64,000 nt of DNA from Magnetovibrio sp. (GCF_036568125.1 NZ_DATCTF010000011.1:1-64000), one strand, 5' to 3'; shown: positions 1 to 8,497, counted from the first letter of the stretch. Translations and numbers: made by a program. Notes: generated from the sequence alone by a model not told the origin.

Positions 1-327
1 ATAGCCGAGCTTCACTTCGGTGATCGAGGTCACGCCGTTCTTCGCGCACTTCTCGACTTCGCTCTTCTTGATACGGCGAGAGGCGTTGGTGATGTCGGGG
101 TGTTCGTCGCCGGCGCCGGCGCAGAACAATTTCAAACCGCCGCCGGAGCCGGTCGACTCGACAACGGGGGTCTTGAAGCTGCTGGTCTTGCCGAACTGTT
201 CGGCGACAGCGGTGGAAAACGGAAACACCGTCGACGAACCGACGATGCGGATCTGGTCGCGGGCCTGGGCGGCGCCGGCAACAAATACACCGGCAATCGC
301 GGCAACCGTAAGGGTCTTCTTGAACAT
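1..327 (-). CDS. pstS: Phosphate ABC transporter periplasmic phosphate-binding protein PstS (3' part cut by window edge)
   Basis: The first 109 residues are visible; the rest lies left of the window. Residues 1-22 form a Sec signal peptide ending GAAQA, so the protein should be periplasmic. The mature part opens with IRIVGSSTVFP and continues with STGSGGG, both typical phosphate-contacting segments of PstS, followed by the conserved NASRRIK region. PstS captures inorganic phosphate and hands it to the PstCAB importer, presumably encoded just outside. A Pho box lies about 100 bases upstream. The gene follows phoR on the same strand, the usual phoR-pst arrangement in alphaproteobacteria. Confidence 0.93.
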   Translation of the reverse strand, partial: MFKKTLTVAAIAGVFVAGAAQARDQIRIVGSSTVFPFSTAVAEQFGKTSSFKTPVVESTGSGGGLKLFCAGAGDEHPDITNASRRIKKSEVEKCAKNGVTSITEVKLGY

Positions 328-429
328 CGCGTTCAAACTCCTAATTAAGGGCTTTCAAATTCTCAAACACGGCAAAACGCCGTTTCGCGAGCAAGCTAGA
401 GCCCTGGCGAGTCCCTTTTATGACTGTTG

Positions 430-447
430 TGTTACAAGTATGTGACA
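430..447 (-). promoter_or_regulatory. Pho box upstream of pstS
   Basis: Read on the minus strand this is TGTCACA, four bases, then TGTAACA. Two 7-base direct repeats with an 11-base period are the known PhoB operator design (consensus CTGTCAT, N4, CTGTCAT). It sits between phoR and pstS, so phosphate-starvation control of pstS by PhoB is the natural reading. The match is seen directly; binding is inferred. Confidence 0.75.
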
Positions 448-484
448 CCCAACAAATCTAGGATTTGTGCGGACTTCAGCAGTC

Positions 485-1726
485 CTAAATGGGCAGTTGA
501 ACGCGAAACTCAGAGCCTTTGCCCTGTTCGCTCGTCACAATCAGGCGGCCGCGGTGGCGATTGACGATGTGTTTGACGATCGCCAGCCCCAGTCCGGTGC
601 CGCCCATCGAGCGCGAACGCCCTTTGTCGACACGGTAAAAGCGCTCGGTCAGGCGCGGAATGTGTTCGGCTTCGATACCATCACCTTGGTCCGCGACGGC
701 AATTTCGACCCCCGGGGTCTTGGTTTCGACCAGTTCGTCCAAAAGGCGCGCCTTGATGCGCACTGTACTGCGCGGCGCACCGTATTTGATGGCGTTGTCG
801 ACGAGATTTTGGAACACCTCACGCAGTTCGTCCTCATCGCCCAAGACCTCAGGCAGGTCAGCCGGTAGATCGACATCGAGGACCACTTCCTTTTGCTCGG
901 CCTTGATGTGCACCGAATCCACGACGCCGGAAATGAGCGCGGAAAGCGACGTGCGCGCTGTCGGGCGAATGTGTTCGTTGACTTCGATTCGCGACAAAGA
1001 CAGCAAATCGTCGATCAGCCGCGCCATGCGTCCGGCTTCACCGTTCATAATGTTCAAGAACCGTTCTTGCGCCGCGGGATCGTCTTTGGCCGAGGTCTGC
1101 AGCGTTTCGATAAAACCGCTCAACGCCGACAGCGGCGAGCGCAACTCGTGGCTGACGTTGGCGACAAAATCGGCACGCATGGTTTCTGCATTTTTAAGTG
1201 CCGTCACTTCGTGCAGCGCCACCACGGCGCGCACCGACAGGGCCTCGCTGCGCGGCACGCCCATGACTTGCAACTGATAACTTCTGCGCACCGGCGTTTC
1301 GAACACCACGTCGGCTTCGGCGCGCGACGCATTTCCGGCAACCGTTTTCTGCAAGGCCTCCTGAGCGGCAGGTTGGCGCAGACTCAAAATGATGTCGCGG
1401 CCATGCATGCCGCGGCCCAACAACTCGTCCGCCGCACGATTGGCGGCAAGCACGCGACGGCGCTTGTCCAAAAGCATCACCGGATCGGGCAAGGCATCCA
1501 AAATAACCGATGCCAACGTGGTGTCGACCTTGGTCACCGTTTCGGGAAAGGCCTGCGCCTGCTTCAACCCGGCCCACGCCGCGCCCATTGCGATCACGCC
1601 TGCACTCATCAAGGCCTCGCTGGCGGTGACGCTTTTGTCGATGGCAAACGCCGCCAAAACCGTAAAGCCCGGTATCAACGCCAACAACGGCGCAAATGAA
1701 AAATCAGCAGGGGGAAACCGGCGCAT
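485..1726 (-). CDS. phoR: Phosphate regulon sensor histidine kinase PhoR
   Basis: A 413-residue membrane kinase. Two hydrophobic segments (about 11-29 and 38-54) form a membrane hairpin with almost no periplasmic loop, as in PhoR, which senses phosphate through the Pst transporter rather than directly. A PAS domain follows (about 72-175), then HisKA with the phosphorylated His193 in VSHELRSPL, the N box DNAIKYG (about 311), G1 box DQGDGI (347) and G2 box GTGLGLAI (376). Location just upstream of pstS supports phoR over a generic kinase. The partner PhoB is not in the window. No strong ribosome-binding site precedes the chosen ATG, so a slightly different start is possible. Confidence 0.9.
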   Translation of the reverse strand: MRRFPPADFSFAPLLALIPGFTVLAAFAIDKSVTASEALMSAGVIAMGAAWAGLKQAQAFPETVTKVDTTLASVILDALPDPVMLLDKRRRVLAANRAADELLGRGMHGRDIILSLRQPAAQEALQKTVAGNASRAEADVVFETPVRRSYQLQVMGVPRSEALSVRAVVALHEVTALKNAETMRADFVANVSHELRSPLSALSGFIETLQTSAKDDPAAQERFLNIMNGEAGRMARLIDDLLSLSRIEVNEHIRPTARTSLSALISGVVDSVHIKAEQKEVVLDVDLPADLPEVLGDEDELREVFQNLVDNAIKYGAPRSTVRIKARLLDELVETKTPGVEIAVADQGDGIEAEHIPRLTERFYRVDKGRSRSMGGTGLGLAIVKHIVNRHRGRLIVTSEQGKGSEFRVQLPI

Positions 1727-1947
1727 TGATTAAAAACTCGCTTTCACACGACCGTTACATTGTCGTCAGCATACTGGTCCATGTCACATCGTGCCAATGC
1801 TTTGCACACCTGTAACGTTCTTTAACAAATAGCGATGTAGGCAATGGATAGCACGGGTTAGCGGTAGGTCTGCACGTTCACTTGGTGTAGGTTAGGCCCG
1901 AACAGCAGGTTATTTATCATACTTTTATCCGTGCAGGAAAGTTCATC

Positions 1948-2265
1948 GTGATGGGACACATTATCCCGAACAAGGATTGTCTGTGCCGCCCAAATTTGGC
2001 GGAAGAGGCATGCCAGCTTTTAAGTGATCTGGCCAACACGGAACGTCTGATGATCGTCGCCTTGCTTCACGAGGTGGGTGAAATGCACGTCAACGACATG
2101 GTCGCGAAATTGGGTGCAAACCGCGCCAGCCTGTCGCGACAATTGGGCCGCTTGCGTGAACAATCCATCGTCACCACGCGGCGCAAACACAACCGCATCT
2201 ATTACGCCCTCAGCCACGGCAAAGCCGCCGCACTCATCAAGACCATCGGAAATATCGTCAGGTAA
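1948..2265 (+). CDS. ArsR/SmtB-type winged-helix transcriptional regulator
   Basis: About 105 residues, a typical length for the ArsR family. The core runs from LLSDLANTERLMIVALL through the recognition region NRASLSRQLGRLREQSIVTTRRKHNRIYY, a helix-turn-helix followed by a beta-wing. There is no obvious alpha-3 metal site (ELCVCDL type). The N-terminal Cys residues (CLC near 11-13) could act in sensing, but this is speculative. Start is GTG at 1948 or ATG at 1951; AGGAAA lies 8-10 bases upstream of both. Only 5 bases separate it from the next gene, so the two are very likely co-transcribed. Effector and target are unknown; autoregulation would be usual for the family. Confidence 0.85.
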   Translation: MMGHIIPNKDCLCRPNLAEEACQLLSDLANTERLMIVALLHEVGEMHVNDMVAKLGANRASLSRQLGRLREQSIVTTRRKHNRIYYALSHGKAAALIKTIGNIVR

Positions 2266-2270
2266 AGCCC

Positions 2271-2738
2271 ATGTCAGACGATACCTTTACATCGTGTACC
2301 GGTCCTTACACCCGCATTCCCCTTGCCCGCCCGGACCTCAAACCGATCCAAATTCTGCTTGAGGGGCTGGCAGCCGCCAACGCCACCTTTACGGTGCGCG
2401 CCCGCCCGTCCGGCAATGGCGGCACCGACGATTTCGAATTGCATGTCGATCTGCGAGATCCCAAGGCCGCCGACACGGTGTGGGATGTGCGCGCGGCGAA
2501 GTTTCTCGGTCCCAAACGGTTTTTCGGTCGCGGACATATCTATGAAATCGCGGTGCGCAAGCGAAATGCCGATAATGCGGTGGTGTGGGAAGGCTACAGA
2601 TTCGATGTAAAATTCAAGACCTTAGCCACGCGTTTTCCCCACGACTGGCAAGGCCTTGTCGATAGCGAACCGACGGACGATTGGCTGCCCGCCGACCGCG
2701 CGCAAGCGGAACGCATTCGTCTGTGTACCGGCGGCTAA
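2271..2738 (+). CDS. Conserved-type hypothetical protein, partner of the ArsR-like gene
   Basis: 155 residues that I do not recognise. No signal peptide or membrane segment is visible, so it is probably cytosolic. The middle (about 45-125) alternates hydrophobic and charged residues in a beta-rich pattern, with KFLGPKRFFGRGHIYEIAV as its most distinctive stretch. The C-terminus is rich in Asp, Glu and Trp. It starts 5 bases after the ArsR-like gene and is probably translated from the same message; AGGTAAAG just before the ATG overlaps the upstream stop. Codon use resembles the neighbours. No function is proposed. Confidence 0.7.
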   Translation: MSDDTFTSCTGPYTRIPLARPDLKPIQILLEGLAAANATFTVRARPSGNGGTDDFELHVDLRDPKAADTVWDVRAAKFLGPKRFFGRGHIYEIAVRKRNADNAVVWEGYRFDVKFKTLATRFPHDWQGLVDSEPTDDWLPADRAQAERIRLCTGG

Positions 2739-2962
2739 TCGTTGCGCATTCAAGATGCCCCGTTCCGGTAACATTCTTTCGCCGCGACGGGATTAAATAT
2801 ACAGCCCAATCAACAACTTAATATCATGCTACTACACCGCGCCCTTTTGAGGGAAACTTTGTTTTGTGCGCCCCACCTCTTTTGATCTAATATTTTTTCG
2901 GTTATGCGACTTACAGCGATCCAACATATAAAATCAGACCCGAAAAGGGGGGTATCATAACA

Positions 2963-3604
2963 ATGGACGGATGTGCCGCGCTCGAATGCGGAGAAATCAA
3001 AGAAGCCTGCCAGGAAATGGCCTGTACGCAGCTTCTCGAATACCTCATCAAAGATAAGTTTGCCGGAAAAATTGCCGTTACCGCGTCGCTACGCGCGCGT
3101 TCGGTGATCGTCCAGCACATGCTGTCCGAAATCGACCCCAACATTCCGATCATCTATTGCAATGCCGGCAAGGTGTTCCCCGAAAGTGAAGAATACAAGC
3201 GCGACATCATCCAGCGCTTTGGCTTCACCAACGTTTTGGACCCCATCGGCGAAGATGAGACCCTGGTGCGTCCCGGCGACCTCGACCATATCGAATGGGT
3301 CAAAGCCCAATATGATCGCAACCACGGCGCCACCCAGGAAGCCATGCATCTGAACAAGACCTTGGCGAACTACGACTGTTGGATCAGCGCGGTCTACCAT
3401 TACGACCAAGACAGCACCGTGCGCTCGCGGGTCGAACGCGAAGGCTTGTTGGTGCGCGTCAACCCGATCCTCGATTGGGATGCGGAACGCGTTCAGGAAT
3501 TCATGGAGCAGTTCGACCTGCCCTACCACAAGCTAGCCAAGGTTCAGTTGAACATGGACGAAAAGCACGGCGATGGCACCGATGTGATGACCTTTGCGTT
3601 CTAA
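2963..3604 (+). CDS. Divergent phosphoadenosine-phosphosulfate-reductase-like protein
   Basis: 213 residues with the outline of the PAPS/APS reductase (adenine-nucleotide alpha-hydrolase) fold: a DKFAGKIAVTASLRARSVIVQHML segment where reductases have the SGGKDS-type loop, then IPIIYCNAGKVFPESEEYKRDI matching the 'VDTGYLFPET' region, and DCWISAVYH matching the usual 'WISG' stretch. The phosphate-binding loop is not canonical, and the C-terminal catalytic ECGLH motif of CysH is missing; the protein ends DVMTFAF. Four Cys residues cluster at the N-terminus (4, 9, 16, 21). It may be a binding or sulfur-transfer relative rather than a true reductase. A strong GGGGGG-type ribosome site precedes the ATG, and a terminator follows. 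ATP sulfurylase lies nearby but is not in the same unit. Confidence 0.7.
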   Translation: MDGCAALECGEIKEACQEMACTQLLEYLIKDKFAGKIAVTASLRARSVIVQHMLSEIDPNIPIIYCNAGKVFPESEEYKRDIIQRFGFTNVLDPIGEDETLVRPGDLDHIEWVKAQYDRNHGATQEAMHLNKTLANYDCWISAVYHYDQDSTVRSRVEREGLLVRVNPILDWDAERVQEFMEQFDLPYHKLAKVQLNMDEKHGDGTDVMTFAF

Positions 3605-3628
3605 GACGCATCTTATCTCAAACGGAAG

Positions 3629-3660
3629 CGGCCCCTGGTTCGACCAGAGGGCCGTTTTTT
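3629..3660 (+). terminator. Rho-independent terminator after the CysH-like gene
   Basis: A CGGCCCCTGGT arm pairs through a TCG loop with ACCAGAGGGCCG (one bulged base), followed by TTTTTT. It lies 25 bases after the stop of the CysH-like gene and just before the end of the convergent transglutaminase-like gene. Confidence 0.85.
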
Positions 3661-3666
3661 GTGCGC

Positions 3667-4311
3667 TTATGCTTCGAAGCTGTCGGGAAGATGGGCCCGC
3701 ACGTCTTGCCATGTCGCAGCACCGTTCAACAGATCGACCACCTGGGTCAAAGGCGTTGCCCAGATTTCGCGGGCATTGACTTCGCCGTCCCCTTTTCCGT
3801 CCCAGGGCAATCGTTCGCGGGGCGGCGTGAATTCGGCTTGAACGCCGTCCTTGTTGCCACGCGCATCGAGCCTGTACCAACCGATCTGCGGCAGATGCAC
3901 GACGTTCAACCCATGTATGAGGTAGCCGCCGCTGCGCCGGCGCAAGCGCTGATAGGTCAGTCCCGCAGGCACCCCGTTGGCGCGCAGCAATGCTGCCAAC
4001 AGGTGGCTTTTGGCGAAGCAAAAACCGGTTCTGTGCGCCAGCACGTCGGACGCCTTACAGGTTACCGGGCCGCGTTCGAAATCCACGCTGTGCTGAATTT
4101 CATCGCGCACCCATTCGAAGCAAGCTTTCGCGATGGCTTCATCGCTGAAAAGACCATGAGCCAGCAGCGCGGCGCGGTCTTGAACCAGCGGATGGCCACA
4201 ATCGATAACCGGACAAGCGGCGAGAAACGGATCGTACTTCGCCACGTCCAAGGGCTTGGGATGCGGTCGGACGAAGGGCTGTGAAGTTGCCTGTAAGGTC
4301 ATATCGCTCAT
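3667..4311 (-). CDS. Transglutaminase-like cysteine protease-fold protein
   Basis: 214 residues with a bacterial transglutaminase core. The likely catalytic triad is visible: Cys98 in TGFCFAKSHLL, His133 in YLIHGLNVV and Asp149 in WYRLDARGNK, with the usual spacing. No signal peptide is seen, so it probably acts in the cytosol. Proteins of this fold are more often peptidases, amidases or deamidases than cross-linkers, and the substrate cannot be told here. The domain starts around residue 60; the N-terminal 60 residues are helical and unassigned. It ends tail-to-tail with the CysH-like gene across a terminator, and the metallophosphoesterase gene lies upstream on the same strand, but 111 bases away. 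Confidence 0.8.
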   Translation of the reverse strand: MSDMTLQATSQPFVRPHPKPLDVAKYDPFLAACPVIDCGHPLVQDRAALLAHGLFSDEAIAKACFEWVRDEIQHSVDFERGPVTCKASDVLAHRTGFCFAKSHLLAALLRANGVPAGLTYQRLRRRSGGYLIHGLNVVHLPQIGWYRLDARGNKDGVQAEFTPPRERLPWDGKGDGEVNAREIWATPLTQVVDLLNGAATWQDVRAHLPDSFEA

Positions 4312-4422
4312 CTCGAAAAAGGCTGTCGGTCATCTGACGACGGCAAACAACCACATTTCCGTGACAAGCGTATGAATCCGGTCACAAAACCAGTTCCGTC
4401 GTCAAGGCGACCCGACTTGGCT

Positions 4423-5199
4423 TTAGGCGCCATCCACCGCGTGCAGGCTGGTCTCAAACGCGCCCGTGTCCGGGTTCCAGCGGTGCAGCTCGAAGAGCGG
4501 CTTATCGCGGATCGCCGGGTCGAAGTCGCCCAAACGGTTGTCGGGAACCAACGATGGCGTGATCGTCGCCACGCACGTCGGCAGATCAACCCGATAACTG
4601 CGATGCATGTGCCCACAGAACATATGCACCACCTGTTTATGCTGCGTAATCAGATCCAAAAACGCATCCGCCAACAACTGGTCATTGAACTGGAACGGAT
4701 ATTTCGATGTGGTGACTTCGAACGGCGGGTGGTGCATGTAGAGTGCCGTTGGCTTGTTCGGCTCGGCTTTAAGCATGGCGTCCAACGCATCGAGGCGTTC
4801 CGAACAGGTCGTGCCGATGTTTTCGCCCCTGTTCTGGGTGTCCATGGCGATCATACGCACGGGATATTGATCGACGCTGTAGATCAGGAACTTGCCAATG
4901 GTGCTTGCGCTGCCCAAGTCGCCCAAACCGGCCACCAGGTTGTCCGCCTTATCGCGGTTGCCCAGCGCGAAGTAAACGGGGACGTCCAAAACGCTCATGA
5001 TGGCTTTGACGGTTGCGTAGTATTCCGGTTCGCCGCCGTGGGTCACGTCGCCGGTATGGATGATCAAGTCCGGTTTTTCCGCCATCAGGTTGATGTGCTT
5101 CACGAACGCCGTCAGCGCCTGAATCCGTGCATTCGATTGCGGCAGATCCGGATCGTCGTGGGTGGTGATGTGCGTGTCGGAAATATGGGCGATCAGCAT
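4423..5199 (-). CDS. Calcineurin-like metallophosphoesterase (CpdA/GpdQ class)
   Basis: 258 residues. The dimetal site is spread over the standard blocks: D8 and H10 in ISDTH, D51 in HTGDVTH, N81 in ALGNRD, H156 in YMHHPP, and H197/H199 in CGHMHRSY. This order matches class III cyclic-nucleotide phosphodiesterases and GpdQ-type phosphodiesterases. One oddity: the block is GNRD where the family usually has GNHD/E, so the His thought to act as acid/base is replaced by Arg82. No signal peptide, so a cytosolic enzyme. The substrate (cAMP, a glycerophosphodiester or another) is not decided by sequence. Divergent from the MazG-like gene. Confidence 0.8.
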   Translation of the reverse strand: MLIAHISDTHITTHDDPDLPQSNARIQALTAFVKHINLMAEKPDLIIHTGDVTHGGEPEYYATVKAIMSVLDVPVYFALGNRDKADNLVAGLGDLGSASTIGKFLIYSVDQYPVRMIAMDTQNRGENIGTTCSERLDALDAMLKAEPNKPTALYMHHPPFEVTTSKYPFQFNDQLLADAFLDLITQHKQVVHMFCGHMHRSYRVDLPTCVATITPSLVPDNRLGDFDPAIRDKPLFELHRWNPDTGAFETSLHAVDGA

Positions 5200-5356
5200 A
5201 TGTGGTGTTCCTTAGGCGCGGTCTTTTTCATTCGGCGAGGTGCGGTGTATCTATATCCAGGACTGGGCGGAAGCCACGGGCTGCCTGGAATATTACGATT
5301 GCTTCATATATAGTCTGATTCCAATCTTGAGACCACTTCAAACACGGGCCTATTTC

Positions 5357-5713
5357 ATGACCGATTCCGTACTCGATTTGACCGCCCGCCTGATGAAGTT
5401 CCGCGACGACCGCGACTGGCGGCAGTTTCACAGTCTTAAGGACCTAATCGTGTCCGCCGGCATCGAAACGGGGGAGCTGCTTGAACTGATCCAATGGAAG
5501 GACACCCAGGCGGTCGAAGACGCCGTCACCGATCCGGATTTCCGCGAGCGGCTTGGTGAAGAGGTCTCCGACGTGTTCCTCTACCTGCTTTTGATCGCCG
5601 AACGCGCCGGAATCGATCTGGTCGAAGAGGCACACCGCAAGATCGACCAAAACGACGCCAAATACCCCGTCGACAAGGCTCGCGGCAACGCGAAGAAATA
5701 CACGGAATTATAA
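5357..5713 (+). CDS. MazG-like nucleotide pyrophosphohydrolase (dCTPase/RS21-C6 type)
   Basis: 118 residues from the ATG at 5357; a longer in-frame reading from 5240 has no family similarity before this point. The all-alpha MazG fold is marked by RDWRQFHSLKDL, the first metal-binding helix AGIETGELLELIQW (ExxE) and the second helix LGEEVSDVFLYLL (EExxD), which together hold Mg ions. Such enzymes hydrolyse non-canonical or excess NTPs/dNTPs (often dCTP derivatives) to monophosphate and pyrophosphate, a house-cleaning role in the cytosol. The gene stands alone, divergent from the metallophosphoesterase. Confidence 0.85.
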   Translation: MTDSVLDLTARLMKFRDDRDWRQFHSLKDLIVSAGIETGELLELIQWKDTQAVEDAVTDPDFRERLGEEVSDVFLYLLLIAERAGIDLVEEAHRKIDQNDAKYPVDKARGNAKKYTEL

Positions 5714-5815
5714 GAATATTATTGAACCCAGCCGTCCCACTGCCGACATACTATTATAACTTATTATTTTACAACGGTGCCCAGACGAACGACAGGGGGA
5801 TGGGAAAGATAAGTC

Positions 5816-6256
5816 ATGCATGACAAGAATGACGAGGCCATGCGGCATCCGTTGATTGTTGATTTCGTTGATTTGGTCGATTCATCGACAACCGATGGCA
5901 TACCGACATTCTCGCTGATTGAAACCCGCCCATTTATTAAATTCTGGAAGCATTTCATCATCCATAAATGGATCGAGGGTCAGCAAGATTTTCTAACCGT
6001 ATTTTACGGGTCTCATATCTGCGAAATTTATCAACGCGACTGCACCGGCTTGTTGATGTCCGAAATGGGTTTCGGCGAAGCCTTGAACTCGGTCAAGGCC
6101 ATGAACAAAGAAGCTCTCGATTCAAAAAAGAGAATTTACGCCACCAATTCTCTTTATTGGAAGGACGAGAAACACAAAGTGTTCCATCAAGTCAAAATGC
6201 CATTGAGGCGCAACCACGATATCAATGAAGTTCTGGTCTGCATGACGTTTGACTAG
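5816..6256 (+). CDS. PAS-like domain protein (PAS_5-type), single domain
   Basis: 146 residues with no membrane segment. The pattern FYGSHICEIYQRDCTGLLMSEMGF, then a helix with MNKEALDSKKRIYA, then strands ending in HQVKMPLRRNHDINEVLVCMTF is that of stand-alone PAS-like proteins common in Rhodospirillales, where 'RRAGTEVVRLYGRDLTG' and 'LPLSDDG..VDRILG' motifs occur. It would bind a small ligand or partner, but no output domain is attached. Base composition is somewhat more AT-rich than the neighbours. It is monocistronic and faces the sat gene. The family assignment is by pattern only. Confidence 0.6.
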   Translation: MHDKNDEAMRHPLIVDFVDLVDSSTTDGIPTFSLIETRPFIKFWKHFIIHKWIEGQQDFLTVFYGSHICEIYQRDCTGLLMSEMGFGEALNSVKAMNKEALDSKKRIYATNSLYWKDEKHKVFHQVKMPLRRNHDINEVLVCMTFD

Positions 6257-6419
6257 GCGGTTAGCGTCAACCACAACATAATCTTTGCGATGTTTTCAAC
6301 TTCACCGCCAAGACGCGGGGATATTGCCCATGAAGTGGTTTCGAAAAAATTAGCGTGTCCGCAATGGGCGAACATCGAAATCGTGCCTTTCGATTTTCCA
6401 CATACGGTTCCAAACAAAC

Positions 6420-6448
6420 AAAGGGGAGAGGTTGCCCCTCTCCCCTTT
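6420..6448 (-). terminator. Rho-independent terminator for sat
   Basis: On the minus strand a perfect 12-base stem, AAAGGGGAGAGG with CCTCTCCCCTTT, closes a 5-base loop and is followed by a T-rich tail (GTTTGTTTG). It lies 21 bases after the sat stop codon. Confidence 0.85.
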
Positions 6449-6469
6449 GCATGCAAAGCCTTATGAAGC

Positions 6470-7651
6470 TTACTTCAAGCCTGCATAGTAAGCCTGCAGA
6501 ACCTTGACCACTTCCGGACGCGAGAATTCGGGCGGAATGTCGACGCCCGCGCTGAGCATCTCGCGCTGCTTGGTGCCGGAAATCGACACGTGGTGTTCCT
6601 TGTCATGCGGGCAGGTCTTGGCGGTCGCCATACCCATGCACTTGCCGCAATAGAAGGTGATGTCGATCTTCAGCGGCTGGGTTTCCAGCGCGCCGTCCCA
6701 CAGCTTGTCGAAGATGTGCTGGGCATCGAACGGGCCGTAGTAATCGCCAACGCCGGCGTGATCGCGACCGACGATGAGGTGCGAGCAGCCATAGTTCTGA
6801 CGGATCAACGCGTGGAACAAAGCTTCGCGCGGACCGGCGTAACGCATTTCGATCGGATAGCCCGCCTGAATGACGGTGCCCGGAACGAAATAGTTGTCGA
6901 TCATCGCCTGGATCGCCTTGGTGCGCGTTTCGGCGGGGATGTCGCCCGGCTTCAACTTGCCGAGTACCTGGTGAATGTAGACGCCGTCGGTGACTTCGAC
7001 CGCGATCTTCGCCAAGTGTTCGTGGCTACGGTGCATCGGGTTGCGGGTTTGGAACGCCGCGACCTTGGACCAACCCTTGTCGGCGAATGCCGCACGCGCT
7101 TCGGCGGGGCGCTGGTACAAGTCGCCGAACAGGCTCGGGAATTCACCTTCGTCGATGACGCTGATGGGACCGGCCAGACAGACGTCCTTTTGTTCGTTGA
7201 CCTTTTGCACGCCGGGATGTTCGCCGTCCGTGGTGGTGTAGACGTGCTGAGCTTCGAAAGCCTTGTCGTCGGCGGACATGGCGAACTTTTCGTTGACCGT
7301 CATGATCGCCATGACGGTGCCGCTTTCGGCGTCGTACAGCGCCACTTCCTCGCCGTCGCTGATGCTGTCGGCCAGCGCTTGATCGGCGGAAAGCGTGATG
7401 GGAATCGGCCAGAACAAACCGTTCTTCAGTTTCATGTCGGCGCAGACGCCATGCCAGTCGTCACGTCCCATGAACCCGTCCAACGGCGTGTAGGCACCCA
7501 TGGAAAACATCAAAACGTCAGACATTTCCTTGCTGGACATCGGAACTTGCTTGAGTTTCTTGGCGCGTTCGATTTCGTCGGCACGCTCCGTTTCCGGTGC
7601 CAGCAACGGTTTCAGACCTTCCCCCCCGTGGGGCTCAACCAAATGAGACAT
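6470..7651 (-). CDS. sat: Sulfate adenylyltransferase (ATP sulfurylase), monomeric-type
   Basis: 393 residues, the usual length for prokaryotic Sat, making adenosine 5'-phosphosulfate from ATP and sulfate (or running in reverse in sulfur oxidisers). The N-terminal PUA-like domain is followed by the catalytic domain with [12 protein letters not shown] (201-212, the HxxH nucleotide site), GRDHAGVG (295-302) and the C-terminal Cys/His set C335, C338, C347, H349 that binds zinc in thermophilic and sulfur-oxidiser enzymes. No APS kinase domain is fused, and no cysC, cysDN or aprAB is in the window. It is a single-gene unit with its own terminator. A 12-base inverted repeat lies upstream. Confidence 0.95.
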   Translation of the reverse strand: MSHLVEPHGGEGLKPLLAPETERADEIERAKKLKQVPMSSKEMSDVLMFSMGAYTPLDGFMGRDDWHGVCADMKLKNGLFWPIPITLSADQALADSISDGEEVALYDAESGTVMAIMTVNEKFAMSADDKAFEAQHVYTTTDGEHPGVQKVNEQKDVCLAGPISVIDEGEFPSLFGDLYQRPAEARAAFADKGWSKVAAFQTRNPMHRSHEHLAKIAVEVTDGVYIHQVLGKLKPGDIPAETRTKAIQAMIDNYFVPGTVIQAGYPIEMRYAGPREALFHALIRQNYGCSHLIVGRDHAGVGDYYGPFDAQHIFDKLWDGALETQPLKIDITFYCGKCMGMATAKTCPHDKEHHVSISGTKQREMLSAGVDIPPEFSRPEVVKVLQAYYAGLK

Positions 7652-7715
7652 TTTTTTTCCTTCTATCTCGGCTTCAGGCGAGGCGATCCCTGGCCTGAAT
7701 GTGTGTCACGAACGT

Positions 7716-7775
7716 TTTACATATTTACGCAATTTTATTGAAGTTTATTTTTTTATTACGAATTAAATATGTAAA
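7716..7775. repeat. 12-base inverted repeat in the region upstream of sat
   Basis: TTTACATATTTA (7716-7727) and its exact reverse complement TAAATATGTAAA (7764-7775) flank 36 AT-rich bases. It starts 65 bases upstream of the sat start codon. It could be a pair of operator half-sites or a cruciform-prone element; no regulator can be named. Confidence 0.5.
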
Positions 7776-8434
7776 TGAAGACGTAATCGCTATGGAGCGG
7801 CCAGCACGGCAGCGCTTGAAACGACACCATTTTGACGGTGACAGATCCGCTCGATGGACCCTTGGCGGCAACACGTGTGATGCACTTCGCCCCTCTCTAT
7901 TCTAGATTGGCTCTAAGCCACATAATTGCGTCTAAATGCTTTGTAGCAAAACATTCGCGACTTTTGCCATCGAAAATTATAAAAAGTGAATATATCACGA
8001 TGCTGATATGGGTTTGGGTGTAGCCATACTGCCCATCAATCATCATGACCACGGATATAGAGACCGAACGCATAATGAGCATTCGCCCCCCCTACGGCTT
8101 TGTTTCGAAAGGGCCTGCGGTCCGACCCACCAAGTATCGGAATTGAATGCAAAGCCGTTCTCCTGGCTGGCGGAGCTTCGCCGGAGGCACGGCGACTGTC
8201 GAAGACATAAAACCGGCTATGAGCTCGTTCACCGCGAAAAAGAACCAAGCCCGGTCGGTTCCATGACCAATCTCAACCGATAATTCTCAAAATTCGGCAT
8301 TGAAGCGACCATCTCTGTGTCCCTTATTAGCAATATGCAAAAAGGGAAAGGTTCATTTTGCAAAAATAACATGCCCCCAAACCGCCCCCCTCAACAGGAC
8401 TCTGCATTATCAAAGGGTTAGAAACCCCGCCTCC

Positions 8435-8449
8435 TGGCATGGCCTTTGC
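8435..8449 (+). promoter_or_regulatory. Sigma-54 (RpoN) promoter
   Basis: TGGCATG, four bases, TTGC: the invariant GG and GC dinucleotides have the exact 10-base spacing of -24/-12 promoters, and only one base differs from the consensus TGGCACG-N4-TTGC. Transcription would start near 8461, giving a leader of about 37 bases before the ATG at 8498. An enhancer-binding activator would be required; no such site is recognised upstream. Confidence 0.75.
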
Positions 8450-8497
8450 TTTGATATGTTTACCATCCGAAACAAATCAAAGCAGAGAGACCCAACC

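Larger units (their letters stand above)
7652..8497. other. Gene-poor, AT-rich interval between sat and the first small gene
   Basis: About 850 bases with no convincing coding region: short open frames on both strands have no ribosome site, no domain pattern and poor codon use. The first 400 bases are markedly richer in A/T than the rest of the window. It holds the inverted repeat 65-125 bases upstream of sat and, at the right end, a sigma-54 promoter. I see no RNA gene I can support. Confidence 0.5.

Noticed and set aside
6590-7741. A 383-codon plus-strand open frame across sat
   Set aside because: Shadow of the sat coding strand with no ribosome site or family similarity.
7652-8497. AT-rich interval as a genomic island or transposon remnant
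   Set aside because: No terminal repeats, integrase, transposase fragment or flanking duplication is visible.
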